This document shows, one piece after another, positions 22,401 to 32,429 of a DNA stretch of 64,000 nt. The translations under genes and the position numbers were made by a program. This DNA is from Magnolia sinica. Taxonomy: Eukaryota > Streptophyta > Magnoliopsida > Magnoliales > Magnoliaceae. The notes below the pieces were generated by a model, which was given only the letters and a program-made list of their open reading frames with translations, ran no database searches and had not been told where the DNA came from. Every line of letters begins with the position of its first letter. Within the stretch, counting starts at the first letter, position 1. The stretch lies in the NCBI RefSeq assembly GCF_029962835.1, contig NC_080582.1, forward strand, positions 24,126,032-24,190,031. The letters run 5' to 3'.

Positions 22401-23165
22401 TCATTCCATGCATTACGCGGTCATTCCCAGCAATTCCATGTTGATTCACGGTCATTTTCACGCATTTCACGGTCAATTCGCTTCACTTTACGGTCATTTC
22501 TACATATTTTACGGTCAATTCTCTTCACTGTCATTTCCCCGCATTTCGCGGTCAATTCACTTCACTTCACGACCATTTCCATGCATTTCACGGTCATTCC
22601 CGGCGATTCCGTGTTGATTCACAGTCATTTCCACGCATTTCACAGTTAATTCCTTTCACTTCACGGTCATTTCCACGCGTTTCACAGTCAATTTGCTTCA
22701 CTTCACGGTCATTTCCATGCATTTAACGGTCATTCCCGACGATTCCGTGTTGATTCACGACCATTTTCATGCATTTCACGGTCAATTCCTTTCACTTCAT
22801 GGTCATTTCCACGCATTTCACGGTCAATTGGCTTCACTTCACGGTCATTTCCATGCATTACACGGTCATTCCCGGCAATTCCGTGTTGATTCACGGTCAT
22901 TTCCACGCATTTCACGGTCAGTTGGCTTCACTTCACGGTCATTTCCATGCATTTAACGGTCATTTTCGGCAATTCCGTGTTGATTCACGGTCATTTCCAC
23001 TCATTTCACGGCCAATTCGCTTCACTTCACGGTCATTTCCATGCATTTCACGATCAATTCCCTTCCCTTCACAGTCATTTCCATGCATTTCACGGTCAAT
23101 CCCCTTCACTTCACGGTCATTTCCATGCTTTTCACGGTCAATTCCGGCGATTCCGTTTCATTTCA
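19465..23165. repeat. Tandem array: 136-bp unit built from five 21-bp monomers plus one 31-bp monomer
   Basis: The CCGTGTTGATTCACGGTCA landmark recurs every 136 bp (about 19728, 19864, 20000, 20136, 20272, 20408...), with some longer spacings. Each unit is five 21-bp monomers, alternating CACGGTCATTTCCAYGCATT and CACGGTCAATTCSCTTCACT types, then one 31-bp monomer (CACGGTCATTCCCGGC...GTTGATT): 5x21+31=136. About 27 units are present. Irregular units with extra 21-bp pairs occur near 20880-21000. An unrelated-looking insert lies at 21862-21920 and a degraded zone at 22080-22220. Because 21 is divisible by 3 and stops are absent, long open frames run on both strands, but 136 is not divisible by 3, so they drift through all frames. 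I regard it as non-coding. Confidence 0.93.
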
Positions 23166-23870
23166 GGGTCATATCAAATTGTGTTTTCTTGAACAAAGAA
23201 CTAAAGATGATGTGACTTTTGCTTATCCTATAGATGTTCAATACAAGAATGCTACTGAAGTGGGGTACAAATCTATGACTTAATGGCTATGAGAACAGGC
23301 ATCATGATGGTCTATGAACTCGGACAATCCAGTGATTTTTTGGTTTTCCTATGTATTCTCAGTTCCAAGCAGTAGTATTTTGGATTCACCAAGTTATCTC
23401 ATTTGACTTATATTTGAACATGATCCCTACTCTTGGTTTTCATCATTTCATTACAATTCCTCATTTACAACTTCTAAATTAGCAAAATAAAGAAATCAGC
23501 AATTTAAAAAAGTATAACCTATTTCTAGCAATATCTTCTGGTGTCTTGCTTTTTAAAACCTGCAATATCCTTTGCAATGAAGTTGGGTTGAACATGGCTT
23601 AGGATTGGATGGAAGAATGACCCTTAGATTAGTTGAGGCTCTCTTTCCAGTCTTCATTTATGAATTCTGGCTTCATTGCTCTCTTTAAAGTGTTTCCAAT
23701 GTGTTGGGTCAGGCAGCTCGAGACCTCAACTCGAGCCCCACCCAAGTTTTATCGAGTTGGTGTTTGTATGGCCCAACCCTAAGACCAAACCTGATACATC
23801 CTGCCCAAGCCCAACCCAATGTTGGGTGGGTCACAGGTTGGTTGGGTTGAACTTTCCCAATTTTCAGCCC
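23166..23870. other. Unique sequence between array and right arm
   Basis: No gene recognised. 23690-23870 is rich in GGGTTGGG/CCCAACC words and ends 'ttttcagccctaaaa', reminiscent of the hAT-like TAGGGCTG end at 2944. It may be a fragment of that family. Confidence 0.4.
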
Positions 23871-23871
23871 T

Positions 23872-24084
23872 AAAATCATATATGGTACGTCAAGTAACTA
23901 ATTTTGGTTTAGAAGATATTCTTGTTATATGAATAAAGAAAGAAATGAAAAAAGGAGAGAATTTTTTTTTTATATGCTTATATATACATATTTATATAAA
24001 TACGTGTTAGAGAAAAATGTAGGTAGAATAAAATTCTCCATGTAAAAAAAAATTAAATTAATTTTTTTTTAAAAAAAATGTGCA
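23872..24084 (-). repeat. Right inverted arm of the array element
   Basis: Reverse complement of 19206-19425, with small indels and poly-A/T expansions near 24045-24080. Beyond the edge, 24170-24235 repeats a degraded piece of the same arm ('gtgtt-aagaaaaatgtaag') in direct orientation. Confidence 0.8.
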
Positions 24085-24274
24085 CAAGATACGGCTATAG
24101 CTACGACTATAATCCGTAGCCATAGATCGGGGGTGGAATCGTGGCATCCGCGATTGATCGCCGAATTTACATGATTATGTGTTGAAGAAAAATGTAAGGG
24201 AGAAAAAGTTCTCGTTGTAAAAAGAAAAAGAAAAAAACTGGGTTTTTTTTTTTTGCGGTGGAATTTTTGTTGCT

Positions 24275-24790
24275 TTTGTGGGTCCCATCATGAGGTCTGT
24301 GTTATATCCAAACCGTCCATCTATTTGGCGAGCTCATATTAAGTCTTGAGATGAAAAATAAGACAGATCTAACTATCAAGTGGACCACACTGTAAAAGAC
24401 AGTGGGGAATTGAACGTCTACCATTGAAACCCTTTTAGGGGTTACAGAAGTTATCGATCATTATGAAATTTGTTTTTCCTCTTCCATCCAGGTCTTTGTG
24501 ACCTTACGAATAGATTGGATGGAAAATAAATGTTATGGTGGGCCCAAAATTTTTTTTAACTGTGAAAATCAGTTTTCCCGCTGCTCTTTGTGGTGTGGTC
24601 CAGTTGATATTTGGATATGATTTTTTTTATTTTGGATAATGCTCCGAAATGATCTCGAAATATGGATGAACGTTGTGGATATAATAAATACATAACTGTG
24701 GGGCCCATGTAACGTTGATCACTTTTGAACCGTTCGTACAACTCGGAGTTCGAGGAGCGTCAGCGCTCGTCTTCGAGCGCCAGCCGATCC
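24275..24790. mobile_element. R1 foldback repeat, subfamily with 'gttcgtacaactc' end, copy 2
   Basis: Parallels 11040-11600: 'gttatatccaaaccgtcc', 'gaaatttgtttttcctcttc', 'ggtctttgtgaccttacg', 'gaaccgttcgtacaactc', 'gcgtcagcgctcgtcttcg'. The halves are inverted relative to each other. Confidence 0.6.
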
Positions 24791-24829
24791 GCCGGTAAAA
24801 GCAGGGGGCATTTTCGACCTTTGGCAAGT

Positions 24830-26203
24830 CGTCCGTACAGCTGAGGCTTATTCTTGGAAGGTAAAATGAGGTGGGCTTCTCGTAAATGGGCCATAAATGG
24901 GTTGTACAGTCGCAAATTTCTCAAGCCGCAGCCATGTGGGGGTGAAATCAGATTGCGTGCTGAGTTACTCTATCGGCTCTTATCGTACTCAGTAAACTCA
25001 GTTGGGCCCACCTTGAATGTATATGGTCTATCCACACTGTCCATCCGTTTTTGCATCTAATTTAAAGGGTTGAGCCCAAAATATAAGCATATCCAAAGAT
25101 CAAGTGGATCATTCCGCAGGAAACAGTAGGGTTAACGATTTCCACCGTTGAAACCTTGTTAGGGCCCATAGTGATGTTTATTTGTCATCCAACCGGTTCA
25201 TAAGATCATACAGACATGGATGAACAGAAAACACAAATATAAGCTTGATCCAAAACTTTTATGGCCCCTAAGAAATTTTCAGCGGTAGAAATTCAAGACA
25301 ACTCTGTGGTGTGGTCCATTTGAACATTGTATATGCTTCAATTTTGGGCTCAAGTTCTAAAATTATCTGGGAAAATAGATGGACGGAGTAGATAAAATAC
25401 ATAAATCTTGGTGGACCTCACAGAGTCAGTACGCAATCCGCTTCCGGGTGGTGTCATGTATTGTATTACATCCACTCTGTCAATGAGATGAATCTCAACC
25501 ATTAACAATTTTTTGTTCTCTACGGTTACTGTGGAAAGCCACTGATCCATGTTGGGTTTGAAACATCAATGATAGGGACAACTATAGGAAGGGTCTAATT
25601 GATACATCGCTCCGCCAAGCGTACCATAGATAAATGGATCTACAAAAGGATGGTCCACTTGCGAGCGGACCACAGCCTTTTTCTTAGCCAGCTCATCAGT
25701 GTGGCCATCTGACAAACCGTTCGTGTGTCTCGAATAGGCACGTGTGCCGCTGTAAAAGTGGGCATGATCTGAATAGTATACAATGCACTGTTTTGTTTTA
25801 CGCAGAGTGTAAAACACGCGAGCACTGTGGAGCCTACCACGTTTTCTACTGTAATCAGCTCTGTCCATAAGGTAGGAACACTTATTTGAACCGTACATAA
25901 CAAATGGCAGTTGGACAGTGAACTTGGATACGCCACACCAATGGGAACGAGCTAGAACGGGCATTTTTATATTGGTAAAATGGTAAAAAGATCGCACGTG
26001 TGCTAACAACCATGGTAAGGTAAGGTAACATTTTCATGTGCCACCCCAAAGGAAGCAATGGGGAATGGAAATGCCACCGTTTATATCTTCACGTGTCCAC
26101 CGCTTTGTATCTGTGACATCCACTACAGATGGTCAACTCGCGATAGGTCGTAGACTAGTGAAACCTAAAACCAAGCATAGCGCAGACTTAGGTGGGCCAC
26201 CCC
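24830..26203 (+). repeat. R2 copy A with nested R1 (direct duplicate of 31197-32427)
   Basis: 24830-24943 and 25444-26203 are R2 sequence, interrupted by an R1 element at about 24944-25443 (ends GATTGCG...CGCAATCCG). From 24981 on, the whole block matches 31197-32427 at well over 90% by eye, including the nested R1, so the duplication happened after that insertion. A 147-codon open frame on the minus strand (25566-26009) has an intact counterpart in copy B. Most base differences change amino acids, arguing against coding. Confidence 0.8.
24944..25443. mobile_element. R1 foldback element nested in R2
   Basis: Left end GAAATCAGATTGCG and right end CGCAATCCGCTT. The empty site is visible in R2 at about 10590 and 16700. 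Flanking bases (GTGGGGGTG left, CGGGTGGTG right) look like a decayed 9-bp duplication but are not exact. The body shows the mirrored R1 halves around 'ccaccgttgaaaccttgtt'. Confidence 0.65.
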
Positions 26204-26810
26204 ATGAAGATGGAATTCCACAGCTGACACCTTGATTGATCTACCATGTTCCTATCCTACTGCCCTACCAAATTAGATGGTTAGGCCCACCTTCAAGTTG
26301 GATTAACTTAAAAATGTTCCTTATTTCTTACCTATTCTAAAAATAACCAATTAGAAAAGTGAAGAAAAAGTATACAAAAAATTTTCAAATATATTCGAAG
26401 TGCTTTTTATAAAACTATAGCTGGTGTTGAGCTAGATGAACACGTTATCTGATAATAGGGTGCGGCCAAGAAGTCCAAAAGTTGAAAAGTTGTCGGCGGT
26501 AACAAACAGACAAGAAAATCCCAAAGAGACATATGGATATGTAAAATCGACGTGGCAATGATTCAACTACCGTAATTACAAAATAAGGGAAAAGATATAT
26601 CCACAGAGATGCAGCAACACAAATTTATAAACAACAAAAACATCAAAAAAGCAAAACATTTCATACTAATATAACAAATCTAATCAAATTTATCTTATCT
26701 TGTCTTAGCATAATTAGTAGCCTTAGCTCTATCTTAAGAGTAATGGTAGCCTTTTAGCTATAATCATTAGATGTCATCCAAGTCTATACTGGACTATATC
26801 CTTTCTCAAG
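26204..26810. other. AT-rich spacer, no gene
   Basis: Between R2 copy A and the Copia 3' LTR I see no gene and no clear repeat. The last five bases, TCAAG (26806-26810), would be the target-site duplication of the Copia element, but the partner copy is lost. Confidence 0.4.
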
Positions 26811-27626
26811 TGTTGGGATGCCTTGCACAAAACCTTAGGATCTAGCCTCCCGAAACAAACCAGAAATATGGATAATAAAGCAATGAAATAAATCAAAGCA
26901 TAAACTATACACCACACAAGAGATTTTTAGGTGGAAAACCCTCAAAGAGGTAAAAACCACGGGACGTCGTCCAGATCAACAATCCACTATGAAGTAGAAT
27001 GTTACAACCTTCTTCACTCACGCAGGAGTGGATAAACAATCAGAGAAACAAAGAAAACGGAGAGATCTAACCGATTACGAGGACATAGAGGTGCTAAGAT
27101 ATAGATTGCACAGTAAATAACTTCCACGAGCATAACATCCCTTCTATAAGCTTCCTCTCTCTCTCTCTCTCTCAACTTTGATAGCCCTAAACCCCTTAGC
27201 AAATCACTTGTAAAGTTTTAGGAAACCCTCTTGTCCTCCCTAGAAAGCCCTAGGTACATCCTATTTAAAGTTTTAGGAAACTCTTTTTTTCGCATCCCAG
27301 TTGCGAAAGGACTTGTGACACGAAATCTGCGCAAAATCGCGGAACGAATCTGTGTAACCTCGACTGGTCGTACCGAGTCCACGACCGGTCAAGAGCTACC
27401 CACGACTGGACGTAGACCACCTACGACCGGTCGAGCACCCCGGAGAATAATTACTCATAGTCGCTGGACTTTGAGTTGTGGCAGGACTCGAACCCACAAC
27501 TGGTCGAGCGCCATCCACGACCGGTCGAGCAGGTTGCAGGACTGGTCGAGCAGCGCGGTGAACCACTTCGGATTTCGCACCTGCTGCTCCATCTCTCCTC
27601 TGATCTGAGGAGAAAAAACCCCATCA
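26811..27626 (-). repeat. 3' LTR of the Copia element
   Basis: An 816-bp LTR, TG at 27626 (minus strand) to CA at 26811. It is related to the solo LTRs at 39056-39835 and 54767-55525: all share 'acaaaaccttaggat-tagcctccc', 'aatgaaataaatcaaagc', 'aatccactatgaagtagaa' and 'atctctcctctgatctgagg' (the last in two of them). Its U3 (27355-27560) contains an array of CGACCGGTCG-type palindromes. A CT tract lies at about 27155-27172. Confidence 0.85.
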
Positions 27627-27644
27627 AATCTCCCCCTTTCCGTC

Positions 27645-28418
27645 TCAGGAGGGATTCACTTTCTTCAAGCCAGTCAGGTTTCTACAAACCTCAAACTTGC
27701 CCTTGAGTAAAGCCTTGGTCATCATGTCTGATCCATTATCATCCGTGTGGACCTTCTCAAGCTGTAACGCCTTCTGTTCCAAAGTATCCCTGATCCAGTG
27801 ATACCGAATCTCTATGTGCTTCGACTTGGAATGCTGAATTGGATTCTTGCTCAAGTGTATAACACTTTCACTATCAAAATAGACCACGTGCTCCTCCTGC
27901 TTCAGGTTAAGTTCTTATAGGAACCTCTTCATCTAAAGCATCTCTTTACATGCCTCTGTGACTGCAATGTACTCGGCCTCTGTCGTCGACAATGTTACGA
28001 CCTTCTGTAGTTTGCTCTGCCAAGAAACCACTCCCCCTGCAAACGTGAACATGAAGTCCGATGTAGACTTCCTGGAGTCTATGTCACCTGCCATATCTGC
28101 ATCTGTGTAGCCTTCTAACACAGGTTTACCGTCACCATAGCATAAGCTCAACCTGGATGAGCCTCTTAGATACCGCAGTATCCATTTCACCGCTGCCCAA
28201 TGTTCTTTGCCAGGATTGATAAGATACCGGCTGACAACAGCAACCGCATATGCTATATCTGGGCGTTTACACACCATAGCATACATCAAACTTCCTACTG
28301 CTGACGCGTAGGGTATCTTTTGCATCTTTTCCACCTCTGCCTTCGTCTTGGGACACTGCCTATCGCTTAATCTGAAGTGCCCATCCAGTGGGGTACTGAC
28401 CGGCTTCGCTGCATTCAT
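27645..28418 (-). pseudogene. Copia RNase H and end of reverse transcriptase (broken)
   Basis: Open segments 28418-27933 and 27887-27645 carry YASAVGSLMYAMVCKRPDIA, then the RNase H block YTDADMAGD...KSTS...WQSKLQKVVTLSTTEAEYIA and the terminal SKNPIQHSKSKHIEIRYHWIRD. These are typical of Tnt1-like Copia. Two stops separate the segments: TAG at 27933-27935 and TAA at 27915-27917, sitting where relatives have Trp and Gln. Immediately downstream is the polypurine tract. Confidence 0.9.
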
Positions 28419-28463
28419 ATTGAACCGCTTTAGGACTTTCTCAATATACCGCTCTTGTGACAG

Positions 28464-29160
28464 CTAGAGCTTCTTGCTGCTTCTGTCACGAGTTATTTCC
28501 ATTCCTAAGATCTGTCTAGCCGGGCCCAAGTCTTTCATCGCAAAAGACTTGCCCAACTCCTGTGTCAGCTTGTCGATCTTCTTGATGTCTTTTCTCATGA
28601 TGAGCATGTCATCAATGTATAACAACAGAACTAAGAAATCACCATCTGAGAACTTGCACGTGAACACACAGTGGTCCGACTCCGTTCTGTCATATCCATG
28701 CCTCAACATAAACGAGTCGAACTTCTTGTACCATTGTCGTGGAGCTTGTTTTATCCCATACAAGCTCTTCCTCAGCCTACACACCATATACTCTTTGCCC
28801 TTGACTTCGAACCCCTCTGATTGGTGCATGTAGATCTATTCTTCCATGTCACCATGGAGGAAGGCAGTTTTGACATCTAATTGCTCTATCTCCAGATCCA
28901 TGCTAGCTGCCAACCCAAGCAACACACGTATAGATGTCATCTTCACCACTGGTGAGAATATCTCTTTGAAGTCTATACCTTTCCTCTAACCAAACCCTTT
29001 CACCACAAGTCTGGCCTTGAACCTTGTCTGTGAATTCTTCTGCTCAACCTTCTTTCTGAACACCCACTTGTTGCTCAAAGATTTCTTGCCCTTAGGCAAT
29101 TTCACCGTATATAGGTGTGGTTCTTATGCAAGGATTCCATTTCCTCTTGCATAGCTTTCA
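28464..29160 (-). pseudogene. Copia reverse transcriptase (broken)
   Basis: The open part 28829-28464 contains the catalytic YIDDM motif (in LLLYIDDMLIM) and LRKSLYGIKQAPRQWYKKFD, the hallmark Copia RT block. Upstream codons to about 29160 in the same frame carry the RT start but are broken by TAG at 28836-28838 and TAG at 28986-28988. TAG at 28464-28466 separates this part from the next. Confidence 0.9.
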
Positions 29161-29184
29161 ACCACTCCCCCTTATGCTCGTCAG

Positions 29185-29672
29185 CTACAGTCTCAGAATA
29201 GTTTTTGGCTCTCCCCTATCAGTCAGCATAATGTACTCATGCGGCGAGTACCTTTTGGACGGTTGTCTATCCCTAGATGACCTCCTCACCTGTGGCTCAA
29301 CAGGTGGATCAAGTGGGGGCTGCTCCCTTGGTCCATCTTCTGAAGGAACTCCCTCGTCCTCTGCATTTTGCTGTACTCCCCAGTCATCAGGCACCACAGG
29401 AGGAATAACCGGATCCATGTCCTCTAGCTCACCTGAACTAGGCTGGTTCTTCTCTGGCTTGCCAATGTCTTTTATATACTGATCTTCAAGAAAACGACAT
29501 CTCTGCTTCTGACGAGCTTCCTCTCGGTTGGATCCCATAATCTGTAACCGAATTTTTCATCACCGTACCCCAAGAACACACACTGCCTAATCTTCATATC
29601 GAGCGTGGACCTCTCGTCCTTTGGTACGTGAACGGATGCCTTACATCCAAATACCCTGAGATGACTATACAA
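29185..29672 (-). pseudogene. Copia integrase C-terminal region and linker (frameshifted)
   Basis: 29672-29472 encodes the integrase C-terminal domain (HLRVFGCKASVHVPKDERSTLD...CVFLGYG). Near 29487-29490 a 1-nt deletion shifts translation into the 29538-29185 frame, an acidic/Pro-rich linker ending in the conserved RRSSRDRQPSKRYSP block. A second frameshift in an A-run (T-run on plus, 29203-29207) follows. Confidence 0.85.
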
Positions 29673-29681
29673 TGGATCCTG

Positions 29682-30746
29682 TCAAGTCCACACCTTCTCA
29701 GGTACTTCTCCATTCAACAGGACTAATGGAGACTTGTTTATCAGATACACCGTCGTGTGCATTGCTTCTCCCCAGAATGTCTTGGGCAATTTTGCATGGG
29801 ATAACATGCATCTGATTCTCTCTACAATGGTGCGATTCATTCGCTCAGCCACACTATTATGCTGGAGGGTCTTGGGAACCGTCTGTTCATGCCGTATACC
29901 CAGGGACTTATAATACTCATGAAAGTCGCCAATGTATTCACCACCATTATCAATGCAGATGCACTTTAATGATCTACCTGTCTCTCTCTCGACCATAATA
30001 TGAAATAATTTAAACACACCAAAGACCTCGTCCTTGAATTTCAAAGCATAAACCCAAATCCTCCTAGATGCATCATCTATAAAAGTAACAAAATACAATG
30101 CCCCACCTAAGGTTTTTATCCTCATAGGACCACAAACATCAGAATAAACCAAATCTAATGCATGCACTTTACTAACATGAGAAGCAGATTTAACGAATGA
30201 AACTCTGTGCTGTTTCCCTGATAAACAATCAAGACAGGTTTTGAGAGGTATACCTGTCACGTCTAGAAGGAGGCGCTTCTTTGCTAGTACTTGAAGTCCT
30301 TTTTCACTCATATGGCCAACACGCCTGTGCCGCATGTCAATAGCTGAATCTTTCGCTATATTCAACCCACCCTTACACACACTGACACTTGTCTTGTAAA
30401 GGGTGCAACACTTCTTTCCTCTGACCGCGATCAACGAACCCTTGATGAGTTTCCAGCGCCCACTAGCAAACCGGCTTTCATAGCCATCATCATCCAACCT
30501 TCCCGTCGACATCAAGTTGAGGCGAAGGTCTGGGATATGCCTCACATCCCTGAGAACCAATGTGCAACCCACATTGGTCTTTACATAAATATCACCGACT
30601 CCCACAATTTTCGATACGGCAGAATTTCTCATCTTCACCGTCCCATAGTCACCTGACTTGTAGCTTGTGAAGGAGTCCCTATGTGGAGTCGCATGAAAAG
30701 AGGCTCCCGAGTCTATCACCCAGTCGGTGTCCTGACTCGTAGCCAT
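29682..30746 (-). pseudogene. Copia protease, GAG-pre-integrase and integrase core
   Basis: The longest intact piece (354 codons). Protease active site WVIDSGASFHATP (codons 9-21). GAG-pre-integrase zinc-binding region with RHRRVGHMSEKGLQVL and CLDCLSGKQHRVSF. Integrase core with the catalytic Asp in LVYSDVCGPM, the second Asp in CIDNGGEY, and the Glu in the NSVAERMNRTIVERIRCMLS region. It is stopped by TGA at 29682-29684, in frame with the next piece. Confidence 0.93.
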
Positions 30747-30777
30747 GAGACATATATTGTGATCTGCTGAAAGAATA

Positions 30778-31190
30778 ACTACAACGTCACCATCTGAAGC
30801 GACCGCAGTGGAATCTGATTCAGCTTCCTTCTCCTTTCATTTTTCTTTCTTGTCATTCTTCTTACCACGACATTCATGCTTATAGTGGCCCTTCTTACCA
30901 CAATTCCAGCAATTAACATCTTTTCTGTTACTCGACTTGCCCATTGATTTATCTCGGGCCTTCCCGCCCCTCTCCGTAGTACCCCATTCTCGACTCCTAG
31001 CATCCATACACCAGATTCCAATCCTAGGATCCTATAAGGAGGATTTTTTTTTAGTGTACATTTAAGTCGTAATAAGCATAACCACAAGATTACCCAACTC
31101 ACAAAGGCAACATCATCATCACATATCTACTAATATAATCATTTTAGTACAATGCTGAAATGGAAATACATATATCGAAATCAAAGCTCC
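30778..31190 (-). pseudogene. Copia gag C-terminus with CCHC zinc knuckle (truncated)
   Basis: On the minus strand at about 30850-30915 the frame reads CWNCGKKGHYKHEC, a CX2CX4HX4C nucleic-acid-binding knuckle. It is in the same frame as the protease but separated by TGA at 30837-30839. The 107-codon open frame at 31102-30779 is in a different frame and is not the gag protein. Upstream gag is lost at the junction with copy B (about 31190). Confidence 0.8.
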
Positions 31191-31196
31191 AGAAGA

Positions 31197-32427
31197 TATC
31201 GTACTCAGTAAACTCAGTTGGGCCCACCTTGAATGTATATGGTCTATCCACGCTGTCCATCCGTTTTTGCATCTAATTTAAAGGGTTGAGCCCAAAATAT
31301 AAGCATATCCAAAGATCAAGTGGATCATTCCGCAGGAAACAGTAGGGTTAACGATTTCCACCGTTGAAACCTTGTTAGGGCCCATAGTGATGTTTATTTG
31401 TCATCCAACCGGTTAAGATCATACAGACATAGATGAACAGAAAACACAAATATAAGCTTGATCCAAAACTTCTGTGGCCCCAAAGAAAATTTCAACGGTA
31501 GAAGGTCAAGTCAACTGTTTAATGTGGTGTGGTCCATTTGTGCATTGTATATGCTTTAATTTTGGATTCAATACCTCAAATTACTTTAGAAAATGGATGG
31601 ACGGAGCGGATAAAATACATAAATCATGGTGGACCTCACAGAGTTTACTCAGTACGCAATCGGCTTCCGGGTGGTGTCATGTATTGTATTACATCCACTC
31701 CGTCAATGAGATGAGCCTTCTCATGGTAGACTATCGAATCTCAACCGTTAACAATTTTTCGTTTTCTACGGTTACTGTGGAAAGCCACTGATATCCCATG
31801 TTGGGTTTGAACCATTTACCATCACTCGTAGGTACAACTAATTGAAGGGTCCAATTGGTACATCGACCTGGCAAGCGTACCATAGATAAATGGATCTACA
31901 AAAGAGTGGTCCACTTGCGAGCGGATCACAACCTTTTTCTTAGCCAGCTCATCAGTGTGGCCATCTGACATACCGTTCACGTGTCTCGAATAGGCACGTG
32001 TGCCGCTGTAAAAGTGGGCATGATCCGAATAGTATACAATGCACTGTTTTGTTTCACGGAGAGTGTTAAACACCCTAGCACTGTGGAGCCTACCACGTTT
32101 TATAATGTAATCAGCTCTGTCCATAAGGTAGGAACACTTATTTGAACCGTACATAACAAATAGCAGTTGGACAGTGAACTTGGATACGCCACACCAATGG
32201 GAACGAGCCAGAACGGGCCTTTTTATATTGGTAAAATGGTAAAAAGATGGTACGTGTGGTAACAACCATGGTAAGGTAAGGTAATATCTTCATGGGCCAC
32301 CCCAAAGGAAGAATGGGGAATGGAAATGCCACCGTTTATAACTTCACGTGTCCACCGCATTGTATCTGTGACATCCACTACAGATAGTCAACTCGCGATA
32401 GGTCGTGGACTCAGGTGGGCCACCCCT
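31197..32427 (+). repeat. R2 copy B with nested R1 (direct duplicate of 24981-26203)
   Basis: Starts 'tatcgtactcagtaaactca' inside the left inverted repeat of the nested R1, so the left edge is truncated exactly at the Copia junction. It ends after 'aggtgggccacccc'. Compared with copy A it lacks about 30 bp ('gtgaaacctaaaaccaagca' region) and 'cata' near 31413. It keeps the R1 right end 'tttactcagtacgcaatc', which copy A has partly lost. Contains the 147-codon minus-strand frame at 31822-32265. Confidence 0.8.
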
Positions 32428-32429
32428 GC

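Larger units (their letters stand above)
18953..24121. mobile_element. Large inverted-repeat element enclosing a 136-bp tandem array (unclassified)
   Basis: The two edges carry matching near-palindromes: left GATACGGTTTTAGCTACGGC...CCGTAGCC (18955-18992), right GATACGGCTATAGCTACGAC...CCGTAGCC (24089-24121). Inside them, 19206-19425 and 23872-24084 are inverted copies of each other, estimated by eye at about 90%. Landmarks are 'ctacctacatttttctcta', 'tatatataagcatat', 'caagaatatcttctaaacca' and 'attagttacttga'. The left arm has about 200 bp (19010-19205, rich in GGGCCCCAC) with no counterpart on the right. Between the arms are the 19465-23165 array and about 700 bp of unique sequence (23166-23870). 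No transposase was recognised. Target-site duplication was not resolved, so the exact ends are uncertain. Possibilities are a non-autonomous DNA transposon (foldback or CACTA-like) that captured or amplified a satellite, or a satellite flanked by an inversion. Confidence 0.5.
26811..31190 (-). mobile_element. Copia (Ty1-type, Tnt1-like) retrotransposon, 5'-truncated and degenerate
   Basis: Reading on the minus strand, the order is gag zinc knuckle, protease, integrase, reverse transcriptase, RNase H, polypurine tract (AAAGGGGGAGATT, near 27627-27640) and 3' LTR (27626 down to 26811). The 5' LTR, primer-binding site and most of gag are missing. The element ends abruptly at about 31190 against R2 copy B. 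Integrase ahead of reverse transcriptase defines Copia. At least eight nonsense codons and two frameshifts break the polyprotein. Confidence 0.92.

Noticed and set aside
19465-23165. Possible CRISPR-like array
   Set aside because: Repeats are contiguous with no unique spacers, in a plant nuclear context.
19473-23283. Many open frames of 60-194 codons on both strands
   Set aside because: They follow from a stop-free 21-bp monomer and are products of the tandem array, with no start context, domain or frame preference.
25566-26009. 147-codon minus-strand frame, also intact in copy B (31822-32265)
   Set aside because: Both copies are open, but most base differences between them change amino acids and the region belongs to dispersed repeat R2. 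No family resemblance. A dN/dS near 1 would confirm the rejection.
30779-31102. 107-codon frame taken as Copia gag
   Set aside because: The conserved zinc knuckle is in another frame of the same strand, in phase with the protease.
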